From assembly GCA_043720395.1 (NCBI GenBank), contig JAYSSR010000084.1, positions 4,706 through 68,705 on the forward strand: a DNA stretch of 64,000 bases, read 5' to 3'. Source of the stretch: JANOYY01 sp043720395 (lineage in GTDB: Bacteria > Actinomycetota > Acidimicrobiia > Acidimicrobiales > JANYDT01). The notes beneath the pieces were generated by a model. It did not search any database, was not told the origin of the DNA, and saw only the letters and a program-made list of their open reading frames with translations. This document shows positions 53,018-60,209 of this stretch, piece after piece. The translations under genes were made by a program, and so were the position numbers. Every line of letters begins with the position of its first letter. Positions within the stretch are counted from its first letter, which is position 1.

Positions 53018-53319
53018 CTGACCGACTGACGTACACCGTGGAGGAAGCCGCTGACCTCATGGGTCTCTCGCGATCAGGTGTCTACCGAGGCGTCCGTCGG
53101 GGCGAGATTCCGTGCATTCGAATTGGAAGACGTTTGCTCGTGCCGAAGAATGCGCTTGAGACGTTCGTGGCTGAGGTCGGTATCCCGGTGCGTCCGTTGC
53201 CGCATGTCAGACGACGGGTACCGATCGCGGACGAAACGGCCTGGGATGCAGCTATTCGACGGAGCTCAGCGGCGCTAGAGGTCGCGGCTGGAAAGACACC
53301 GGCGCGGGCACTGCGATGA
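53014..53319 (+). CDS. Excisionase-type helix-turn-helix protein (MerR-like HTH_17)
   Basis: The 101-residue protein begins YTVEEAADLMGLSRSGVYRG, then RRGEIPCIRIGRRLLVPK. This is the standard HTH_17 excisionase domain with its wing. The C-terminal 45 residues are less defined. It overlaps the gene before and the ssb relic after (ATGA at 53316). With the integrase 400 bases away, it most likely directs excision or regulates it. Confidence 0.88.
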   Translation: MTDRLTYTVEEAADLMGLSRSGVYRGVRRGEIPCIRIGRRLLVPKNALETFVAEVGIPVRPLPHVRRRVPIADETAWDAAIRRSSAALEVAAGKTPARALR

Positions 53320-53650
53320 GCAACTCGCGGGTGAGCATGAACCGCTGCGTCCTCGCTGGCGGGCGGTCACCGATCCCAAATCGAAGACGGTGTCTTCGCG
53401 ACATGGAGAGACGACTTTGACGACTTTCGCCATCGTACGCAGAAGGACACCTACGTCGGCTCCGTCATCATGGAGGTGCGGGCGTGGGCGCGGGCCGTCT
53501 CCGTCGCGCAGCATGTAGTGAAGGGGTCGCCGCGTGGTGGTCGACGGTCAACTCACGCAGCACGAGCATCTCGACAACGGTGGGCGCAAGCAGGTCCGGA
53601 CTTCGCTCCGAGCGGATCGGATTCACCTTCTCGATGGCGGGGAGGAGTGA
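53316..53650 (+). pseudogene. ssb: Single-stranded DNA-binding protein (ssb-like), three frameshifts
   Basis: ATG 53316 starts a frame whose MNRCVLAG resembles the SSB N-terminus. Subsequent frames supply AVTDPKSKTV, then TWRDDFDDFRHRTQKDTYVG and SVIMEVRAWARAVSVAQHVV, and finally a third frame VVVDGQLTQHEHLDNGG and RTSLRADRIHLLDGGEE to the stop at 53650. Together they give a complete OB-fold SSB of about 110 residues. At least three indels interrupt it. SSB genes are common helpers in conjugative elements. Being decayed, this one cannot contribute now unless the indels are sequencing errors. Confidence 0.65.
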
Positions 53651-53728
53651 TGCCGCGTGTCCGCCTCTGCAAAATGCCGGTCGCGGTCCGCTCACGCAGG
53701 CCTTGGTCGCTGACCCGTTCCTGACGAC

Positions 53729-55228
53729 TTACATCTCGGAGGTAGTTCGATGAGTCCCGTACACGCGCTCGCCAAGGTGCGCCGCGGCAGCCTCGTCGGC
53801 TGACTTCCGTCGCTTCGAGTAATGAGCGAGCATCACTTGTACCGTGTGCCCCTGACGACCGCTGACCGCTGACGGATTGAAACCCGCATCCATTAACTCC
53901 GTAGTCGTGAACTTCCGGAGAGCAAGGATCGATGTCTCGAAGCTCTCGTTGGCCAGACCCAGTCGGTTCCGGAGGACGCGCATCCGACGGGTCATGAACT
54001 CGGGACGCATCGGTCCGGAACAGTCCGGCTCCAGCGAGAAGACGAAGCAGCCTGGGTCGACGGATACGCCGAACACCTCCGCGCGAGCGTCCATTGAGGT
54101 CATATGTGCGCGTAGCATCTCGCACGTCGCCGGATCGAGACTCAGCCATCGAGCCTGATGCGTCTTCGTCGTCTTCTCGACGATCACTCCGCCGGCGTCG
54201 TTTACGGCGTTGTCGACGCGGAGTCTCGCGTTCGCGAGGTCGACTCGATCGCGTCGGAGACCGCTCAGTTCTCCACGTCTCATCCCCGTCGTGGCAGCGA
54301 GCGCAAGGACCGGTGCTAGGACCATGTCGTGTTGGTTGGCATCGTTCAAGAGCTTGATCAGCTCATCGATCTCGGGTGGGACGACCTCGCGTTTGATGTG
54401 CTTGGAACGGGGGAGTTCGAACTCCGCCATCGGGTTCTTGGCAATCATCTTTCGACGTCGAGCCCAGCGCAGCGCGCCGTTGAGCAACGCTTTCGCCTGG
54501 TTCATGTGGCTGTAACTCTTGCCGTCGTTTCGCATCACAGCGAAGAGCCGGTCGATGTCCGCTTCTGACAGCGCTCGCAGTCGGATGACGCCAAGTGCCG
54601 GGCCGACCCAGTTCTTGCGGATGTCCTCGTAGCGGACGAGCGTCGAGTGAGCGAGTGCTTTCGGGTTGTCGACGCTCTGCTCGGTACACGAGTCGAGGTA
54701 CATCCGAAGAAGGTCGTTGACCGTGAGGTCCTTCATTTCCGGGAGAGGGATTTTCGATCCGTCGCCGATCTCTTCGACCATTGCTGCGATCAGCTTCGTC
54801 GCATGGTGTCGATCGCCCTCGATTGTACGGACCATTCGACGTTGGCGCCCGTCTTCGTGCGCGCCGGCCGTGACGGTGAGCTTGAACACGCCGGTGCGAA
54901 CTTCTTGAATCGACCCACCGCCTTTCGGCATCCGAATCGTCGTGGGCTTGCGAGTGCCGGGCTTGCGAACGCCGTCGCCGACGAGTGACAGGTGCTCGAC
55001 GCGGACGCAGGCGGGCTCGTCGGGGCAGCCCTGCACCTTTGCGCCGCGGGGAACGTCGCCGACGTACAGCGTCCACGCAAGGCGAACGGCTGTGATGTCT
55101 TTGCCCCGGTACTTGGCTCGCCCGGTGCCTCGGCCCGGGTCGCGAAGACCTGTCCAAACGTGGTGCTCACCTGAGGAGTCAACCTTCGACTCGAAACGCT
55201 GCTTGAGCGCGGTCTGTGACATCGCCAT
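53729..55228 (-). CDS. Tyrosine recombinase/integrase with HNH-like N-terminal domain
   Basis: ATG 55228 is preceded by GGGAGG at eight bases; the open frame to 55663 crosses the tRNA genes and is not used. The protein has 499 residues. Residues ~10-75 follow the pattern of phage HNH proteins (HVWTGLRDPGRG, then VRLAWTLYVGDVPRG and CPDEPACVRVEHLSLVG), but with the catalytic His replaced. A core-binding SAM-like domain and the catalytic domain follow: TGMRRGELSGLRRD (Arg), TKTHQARWL (Lys), ALRKFTTT (Arg; the first His is Leu or Ala) and GRQGHTVQVMLAHYSKR (His, Tyr). It catalyses integration at the tRNA-Lys end. Confidence 0.9.
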   Translation of the reverse strand: MAMSQTALKQRFESKVDSSGEHHVWTGLRDPGRGTGRAKYRGKDITAVRLAWTLYVGDVPRGAKVQGCPDEPACVRVEHLSLVGDGVRKPGTRKPTTIRMPKGGGSIQEVRTGVFKLTVTAGAHEDGRQRRMVRTIEGDRHHATKLIAAMVEEIGDGSKIPLPEMKDLTVNDLLRMYLDSCTEQSVDNPKALAHSTLVRYEDIRKNWVGPALGVIRLRALSEADIDRLFAVMRNDGKSYSHMNQAKALLNGALRWARRRKMIAKNPMAEFELPRSKHIKREVVPPEIDELIKLLNDANQHDMVLAPVLALAATTGMRRGELSGLRRDRVDLANARLRVDNAVNDAGGVIVEKTTKTHQARWLSLDPATCEMLRAHMTSMDARAEVFGVSVDPGCFVFSLEPDCSGPMRPEFMTRRMRVLRNRLGLANESFETSILALRKFTTTELMDAGFNPSAVSGRQGHTVQVMLAHYSKRRKSADEAAAAHLGERVYGTHRTTSEM

Positions 55229-55369
55229 CGTCGAACCTCCCAGAACTGGACGGCAACGAAAGCGTATCAAGAACAGCGTATCGTAGTGCGTATCACACCC
55301 GAAAGTGCTTATTCTGGTGAGTCGGACCCGAGCCTGGGAGGTACTCGGGCCGTCTGACCTGCGACTTTG

Positions 55370-55444
55370 TGGTGCGCCCCCTGGGATTCGAACCCAGAAC
55401 CTGCGGATTAAGAGTCCGTTGCTCTGCCGTTGAGCTAGAGGCGC
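55370..55444 (-). tRNA. tRNA-Lys (anticodon CTT), likely attachment site
   Basis: The minus strand gives a full cloverleaf: acceptor GCGCCTC pairing with GGGGCGC, anticodon loop CTCTTAA, the T-arm GGTTCGAATC, discriminator A, and encoded CCA at 55372-55370. The integrase of the element lies 140 bases beyond its 3' end, so the 3' half is the probable att core. The second att copy was not found. Confidence 0.95.
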
Positions 55445-55505
55445 AAAGAGTTGGAGACTGTAGCCGACGCAACGACCCGCCGAAGCGGGTCGAAGCGACG
55501 ATGCT

Positions 55506-55582
55506 TGGGGTGACCGACGGGGCTCGAACCCGCGACCCTCAGGATCACAACCTGATGCTCTACCAACTGAGCTACGACCACC
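55506..55582 (-). tRNA. tRNA-His (anticodon GTG)
   Basis: The minus strand gives acceptor GTGGTCG pairing with CGGTCAC, with the extra G-1 opposite discriminator C73 that marks tRNA-His. The anticodon loop is TTGTGAT, the T-arm GGGTTCGAGCC, and CCA is encoded at 55508-55506. Confidence 0.95.
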
Positions 55583-55635
55583 ATGTGAAGCGCCACACTC
55601 TAGCCAACCATCACGCTCACACCCGAAAGATTCCC

Positions 55636-56085
55636 GTGCCCGCCGACCCCGACGAACCAACACCGAACGACGCTGATGCCCTCATGGTCTCGCCCGCCCT
55701 CACGATCCCCGGCCACGAACTGGCCTGGCGCTTCTCCGCGACGGGTGGCCCCGGCGGCCAGCACGCCAACACGTCCAACACCCGTGCGACGCTGATCTTC
55801 GACATCGAACACTCCGAAGCCCTCACCGACCTGCAGCGCGAGCGTCTGATGGAGCGGCTCGGCACGGAGGTGACCGTCACGGTCGGGGACGAACGCTCGC
55901 AGCTCCGCAACCGCACGATCGCCCGAGCGCGCCTTGCGGAACGTCTCGCCCAAGCTCTTCGGACGCTGCCCACGCGCCGACCCACCCGCCCCACGAAAGC
56001 CTCCCAACGACGCCGCCTCGACGCCAAGTCGCAGCGCTCGTCCACCAAGGCCAACCGCCGCCCCGGACGCCCCCACGACGACTGA
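55636..56085 (+). CDS. arfB: ArfB-like peptidyl-tRNA hydrolase (ICT1/YaeJ family)
   Basis: The frame could begin at GTG 55636 (149 residues) or ATG 55684 (133 residues), and the domain itself begins at LTIPGHELAWRFS. The release-factor motif GGPGGQHANTSNTR carries the GGQ that hydrolyses peptidyl-tRNA. The C-terminal tail is basic (KASQRRRLDAKSQRSSTKAN), as in ArfB, where it enters the empty mRNA channel of stalled ribosomes. It is a chromosomal housekeeping gene beside the tRNA cluster and lies outside the mobile element. Its upstream region overlaps the tRNA-His region, so a promoter is not obvious. Confidence 0.88.
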   Translation: MPADPDEPTPNDADALMVSPALTIPGHELAWRFSATGGPGGQHANTSNTRATLIFDIEHSEALTDLQRERLMERLGTEVTVTVGDERSQLRNRTIARARLAERLAQALRTLPTRRPTRPTKASQRRRLDAKSQRSSTKANRRPGRPHDD

Positions 56086-56407
56086 CCCGTGCTCTACGGG
56101 GTAAGTCGGGCTGCGCGATTGCCACACCGGTGCGGGGATTCCACACGGCCGAGGGTCCGTTCCTCGCATTCGTGTGCGAATCCCGCATTCTCCCCGTGAA
56201 TCCCCGGCGAACGCACGAACTGGGGGGACAACTCATCGCGCGCTGAGCGCCCGCAAACCGCCCTCGCGGTCGGGCCGGCCGACGGACAACGAGGTACCTC
56301 GGGTGCCAACGGAGAATGCCCGCGCTGACCCGGCGACTGCGCCCACAGTGCCACATTGGTGCCACAGAGTCACGCTGTACGGACAACCTGGCGCTGTGCA
56401 CGCACTC

Positions 56408-56469
56408 GTCGCCCCGCAGTCGGGGCGACAGGCTTCCCAACGTCGGGGTGGCTGTTGGACGTTGGGAAG
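56408..56469. terminator. Two hairpins in the 468-base gap before recQ's 3' end
   Basis: GTCGCCCC and GGGGCGAC (56408-56415 and 56422-56429) form an 8-bp stem. CTTCCCAACGTC and GACGTTGGGAAG (56433-56444 and 56458-56469) form a perfect 12-bp stem with a 13-base loop. They lie about 85-145 bases beyond the recQ stop and may end converging transcripts. The rest of 56086-56553 holds no gene. Confidence 0.45.
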
Positions 56470-56553
56470 ATTGGCTACCTCGGGGGTATGTGATATTCCC
56501 AACGTCCACCAGGCCGCCGCGAGCGGGCTGGGCTCCGGCACTCGGCACGGAAC

Positions 56554-58605
56554 CTACGGCAGGCGGTGCACGATCAAGGGGAGCACGGCCGTGGCACCGG
56601 CCTCGCGCAGCAGCGCGGCTGCGACGGTGGCGGTCCACCCGCTGCGATACACGGCGTCGACCAGCAGGATGGGTCCCGCTGGCACCTCGACTCCCGGCCT
56701 CAGCGCCATGCCCGCCAGCAGTGCCGACACCTTCGCACCCGACGCAGAGTCGGGCGGGGCCGTGGGCCCGGACAGGCCGAGCGCGTCCACGACCTCCAAC
56801 TTGCCGACCGACGCCACGTGCGAGACCACCGACTCGATCAGCCGCTGGTGCGTGAGCGACGGAACACCGACAACCGCCACCGGGCGAGCACCCCATACAG
56901 TTCGCCACCGCGTCAGCACCGCGACAACGCCGTCGAGGATCGAGGCAGGTGCCGGCGCGTCGAAGCGGCCGAACACCGGACGCAACTCCTCCGACCATCC
57001 CGGATCGTCGGCGAACGCGAGCGCCCGACCCTCGCTGCACCCCACGATGCGGCCCCTTCGCCCGACGCCCGACGGCCACAGCTTGCGCGGCTCGATGATC
57101 ACGTCGCGTCCACGGGCGAACACCCGCGCCGACTCCAGGGTCGACGCCGTAGGACGCTCGCCGGGGGATGGGAGCACGCCCGTGCACACGGAGCAGCGTC
57201 CGCAGTCGACCGGGTCCGGGTCGTCGAGCGCTGCTTGGAGGAACCGCATCAGACATCCTGCTCCGGCGGCGAACGATCGCATCAAGTTCGCTTCGTTGGT
57301 CCGGACTGCGGCGAGCGCCTCCCAGCGCAGGGCGTCGTAGATCCATGGCGTCCCGGTCAGCGACCATGACGAACCGCTGCGGTCCACGACGCCTTCCACA
57401 GCGAGAATCTTTAACAGTCCCTCGATCCGTCCGCGCCTCAACGACGTTGAAGATTCGAGGTCGAGCAGCGTCTTCGGACCTTTCATAAGCGCGCTGAGGA
57501 TCGTGTCGACGCGCTCCTCATCGGGGACGCCCGCCGTTGCGAAGTACTCCCAGATCTGCTCGTCGGTTTCGGACGGGAGCAGGACGGCCATGGCGTCGTC
57601 GAGCGCTCGTCCGGCGCGTCCGACCTGTTGGTAGTAGGCGACCGGGGAGGATGGCGAGCCGACGTGGATGCAGAACGCGAGGTCCGGTTTGTCGTACCCC
57701 ATGCCGAGTGCCGACGTTGCGACGACGGCCTTCAGCTCGTTGCGACGCAACCGATCCTCGATCCGCTCCCGCTCGGTCGAATCAAGTCCACCATGGTAGG
57801 CAGCAACGTCGAAGCCTTGCGACGCAAGGAATCCGGCGAGACGCTCCGCCTCCGCGATCGTAAGTGTGTAGACGATTCCCGAACCGGCAGCGGCGGCCAG
57901 GGCATCGCTCACCCATGCGTAGCGCTCGAGCGAGGCGAGTCCGGGCACGACCGCAAGCCGAAGGGAGGAGCGGGCGAGCGAACCGCGGAACGTCACGGTG
58001 TCCGCTCCCAGCTGGCCGGCGACGTCGATGGTCACGCGGGTGTTGGCCGTGGCCGTGGTCGCGAGAACCGGGGTGCGCGCGGCCACGCAGACCAGCGTCT
58101 TCGCCAGACGCTGGTAGTCCGGCCGGAAGTCGAAGCCCCAGTCGGAGATGCAGTGGGCCTCGTCGATCACGATGAGTCCGGCCGTCGCGATCAGGCCGGG
58201 CAGCAGCGAGGCGAAGCGGCGGTTCGCAAGTCGCTCGGGGGAGACTAGAAGGACGTCGAGCTGTCCACTGGTGGCGTCAGCGAGGATCGTGTCCCAGTCG
58301 TCGACGTTGGTGGAGTTCACGGTCGCCGCCTTCAGCCCGGCCCGGCCCGCGGCGTTGACCTGGTCACGCATGAGGGCGAGGAGCGGCGACACGATGAGCG
58401 TTGGACCGCTGCCCCCGGCCCGCAGCGCCGACGTGGCCGCCCAGTACACCGCCGACTTGCCCCATCCGGTGGCCTGCACGACGAGCACTCGAGCGCGATC
58501 GTCGACGAGTGCACTCACGGCTGCCACCTGGTCGGGCCGTGGCCGCGCATCGGGACCCGCCATCGCTGTCAGGACGCGTTGGAGGTGAAGTTCGGCATCG
58601 CTCAC
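56554..58605 (-). CDS. recQ: RecQ-like DNA helicase with C-terminal phosphoribosyltransferase-like domain
   Basis: GTG 58605 (VSDAELHLQ) is the likely start, with GTG 58608 as an alternative. The frame to 58980 lacks start signals. The protein has 683 residues. Helicase motifs: QATGWGKS (I), VIDEAHCISDWG (II), ATTATA (III), AYHGGLDS (IV), ATSALGMGYDKPD (V) and QQVGRAGR (VI). A zinc-binding region has CGRCSVC near residue 455. After it, residues ~600-680 (GPILLVDAVYRSGWTATVAA) resemble the PRPP loop of phosphoribosyltransferases. This RecQ-PRTase arrangement is known in actinobacteria. It probably acts in DNA repair. Confidence 0.9.
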   Translation of the reverse strand: MSDAELHLQRVLTAMAGPDARPRPDQVAAVSALVDDRARVLVVQATGWGKSAVYWAATSALRAGGSGPTLIVSPLLALMRDQVNAAGRAGLKAATVNSTNVDDWDTILADATSGQLDVLLVSPERLANRRFASLLPGLIATAGLIVIDEAHCISDWGFDFRPDYQRLAKTLVCVAARTPVLATTATANTRVTIDVAGQLGADTVTFRGSLARSSLRLAVVPGLASLERYAWVSDALAAAAGSGIVYTLTIAEAERLAGFLASQGFDVAAYHGGLDSTERERIEDRLRRNELKAVVATSALGMGYDKPDLAFCIHVGSPSSPVAYYQQVGRAGRALDDAMAVLLPSETDEQIWEYFATAGVPDEERVDTILSALMKGPKTLLDLESSTSLRRGRIEGLLKILAVEGVVDRSGSSWSLTGTPWIYDALRWEALAAVRTNEANLMRSFAAGAGCLMRFLQAALDDPDPVDCGRCSVCTGVLPSPGERPTASTLESARVFARGRDVIIEPRKLWPSGVGRRGRIVGCSEGRALAFADDPGWSEELRPVFGRFDAPAPASILDGVVAVLTRWRTVWGARPVAVVGVPSLTHQRLIESVVSHVASVGKLEVVDALGLSGPTAPPDSASGAKVSALLAGMALRPGVEVPAGPILLVDAVYRSGWTATVAAALLREAGATAVLPLIVHRLP

Positions 58606-58608
58606 CAC

Positions 58609-58909
58609 TGCATTGTTGCCGCGGGCGGGTGGGTCGCCGCGCACGTGTGTCGCGCAGTCGGTTTGCAGATGTGCATTGCGTATGGATTGCCAATGGGCTG
58701 CAGATCTGCCAATGGATTTGAGGCGCGGCGGTGGATGTGGGCTGAACGCCACTGATCGCACGTGAACAGTGGTCGGTTGACGTTGATCGCTCGCACTGGG
58801 CGCACCAATGTTGTGGTGGGCGCAACAAATCGACCGAGACCGAGACAGTCCACCGCGCTGAGGCCGCCGCAGTGGTCGTGGCGACATTGGACAGGTAGCG
58901 TCCCCCGCC
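58609..58909. other. Divergent intergenic region recQ / SDR
   Basis: These 300 bases hold no gene. The only promoter-like element I can point to is TAGCGT about eight bases before ATG 58910, which would make the SDR transcript nearly leaderless. A -35 match is poor. Confidence 0.35.
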
Positions 58910-59797
58910 ATGACCGCCGCACCGAAACCCGTTACCGTCGTTACCGGAGCGAACTCCGGCATCGGACGTGCCACCGCCATCCACCTCGCCGCTCAGGGCC
59001 ACGACGTGTACGGCACGGTGCGCTCGCTCGACAAGGCGGGCAAGCTGCAGGTGATGGCCGAGCAGGCAGGTGTGCAGGTGAACCTCGTCGTGCTCGACGT
59101 TGCCGACGACGATTCGGTCAAGCACGGGATGGCCGAGATCCTTGAACAGGCGGGACGCGTCGATAACCTCGTGAACAACGCCGGAATCGGCGGTAATGCA
59201 GTCACGGAGGAGTGTCCGATTAGCCTCTATGCGAATGTCATGAACGTGAACTTCTATGGTGTAATTCGGTGCATCCAGTCAGTTCTACCCCAAATGCGCG
59301 AGCGTGGAAGTGGTTGTATTGTGAACATCTCGTCGGTCGTCGGACGTGTCGCTGCGATCGCGCAGCAGCCGTACGTGGCGTCGAAGTGGGCGCTCGAAGG
59401 CATGAGCGAGGGTCTCGCCCAAGAAGTAGCGCCACATGGCGTGCGAATCGCGATCGTGGAGCCGGGCATCACGAAGTCGGCGATTTTCGCGAAAAACGTC
59501 GACGTTCCGAACCCGACTGGCGCATACGACGCCCCCTACCGCCGCATGTTCCAGTTCTATGCGGCGGGCCTCGGCCAGGCGACGGACCCGGTGGAGGTCG
59601 GCGCAATCGTCCACCATGCGATCACGACCGACGCGCCGACGCTGCGCTACACCGTCTCGTGGGGCTCAGAAGTCATGATCGCCGGACGCCGCGCGATGAC
59701 CGACGAGGAATGGATCGCCCTTGCGGACCACGAGGACGACACCGCCTACTACGACGACTTCGCGAACCGCTTCGGCGGCGTCCGCCTTCATCCCTAA
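58910..59797 (+). CDS. Short-chain dehydrogenase/reductase (SDR)
   Basis: This 295-residue protein is a classical SDR: TGANSGIG at residues 12-19, NNAGIGG near residue 87, ISSVVG (Ser), and YVASKWALEG (Tyr-x-x-x-Lys near residue 162). The sequence PHGVRIAIVEPGITKS follows as the P-G motif. The C-terminal extension with AMTDEEWIALADHEDD is acidic. It sits between recQ and the ABC exporter genes, outside the catabolic island and without an operator copy. The substrate is unknown. Confidence 0.87.
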   Translation: MTAAPKPVTVVTGANSGIGRATAIHLAAQGHDVYGTVRSLDKAGKLQVMAEQAGVQVNLVVLDVADDDSVKHGMAEILEQAGRVDNLVNNAGIGGNAVTEECPISLYANVMNVNFYGVIRCIQSVLPQMRERGSGCIVNISSVVGRVAAIAQQPYVASKWALEGMSEGLAQEVAPHGVRIAIVEPGITKSAIFAKNVDVPNPTGAYDAPYRRMFQFYAAGLGQATDPVEVGAIVHHAITTDAPTLRYTVSWGSEVMIAGRRAMTDEEWIALADHEDDTAYYDDFANRFGGVRLHP

Positions 59798-59867
59798 CGC
59801 TCGCCCGCTCGCACCCGGGACGGTCCGTTTGCATGGAGGATGTTGGCGTTGCCTCCGGCTATTTTGC

Positions 59868-60095
59868 CGAATGTTCGGTCAATCCGCCCCATCGGACGGG
59901 CAAGTTCGACCAAACCTGAGGGGTCGCCTGGACCCGCAAGCTCCGTCGCGGTACAACCGGTGCTTCCGCGGTGCACTTGGCGCGCCCGTATGCACCGCAA
60001 CCGGACCGGATGTACCGCGACAAAGACAGCGGGGTGCCAAGCAAGGTGATGTTTGGTCGATGAACCCCGTCTGGCGGGCAATTTCGACCAATCAT
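59868..60095 (-). repeat. Pair of imperfect ~45-bp repeats
   Basis: On the minus strand the segments near 60094-60049 and 59912-59868 both read GGTCGAA-A/C-TTGCCCG and, after a variable GA-x-GGGG part, a GACC-A/G-AACAT end. They are about 181 bases apart in the same orientation. No gene covers them, so they may be binding sites or remains of a short repeat family. Confidence 0.5.
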
Positions 60096-60127
60096 CGCAG
60101 TGGTTGACGAGATGAGGCCGGTTACGG

Positions 60128-60209
60128 GACAGGACCCGAAACCGGCGGGGCGCAGGAACCGGCCGAGTGACAGGACCCGAAACCGGCTGGGCGCAGGAAC
60201 AGGCCGGGC
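60128..60209 (+). repeat. Two tandem copies of a 41-bp repeat
   Basis: GACAGGACCCGAAACCGGC starts at 60128 and again at 60169, each followed by GGGGCGCAGGAACCGGCC or a close variant. The copies differ at a few positions. The second runs to the end of the ABC exporter gene. Confidence 0.75.

Larger units (their letters stand above)
43713..55369. mobile_element. Integrative mobilizable element next to tRNA-Lys (left end unresolved)
   Basis: Between the TetR gene and tRNA-Lys lie an unknown gene, a ComM-like gene, a selenoprotein candidate, an unknown minus-strand gene, a MobF relaxase, iteron-like repeats, an excisionase-type HTH, a broken ssb and a tyrosine integrase. The integrase ends its upstream side 140 bases from the 3' end of tRNA-Lys, the standard place for integration. 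No type IV secretion genes are present, so transfer would need a helper. I looked for a second copy of the tRNA 3' end on the left and found none, so the left boundary is somewhere in 43.7-44.7 kb or further out. Confidence 0.7.

Noticed and set aside
53729..55663. Integrase frame extending through the tRNA genes to 55663
   Set aside because: The extra residues are encoded by tRNA-Lys and tRNA-His. A good Shine-Dalgarno precedes ATG 55228.
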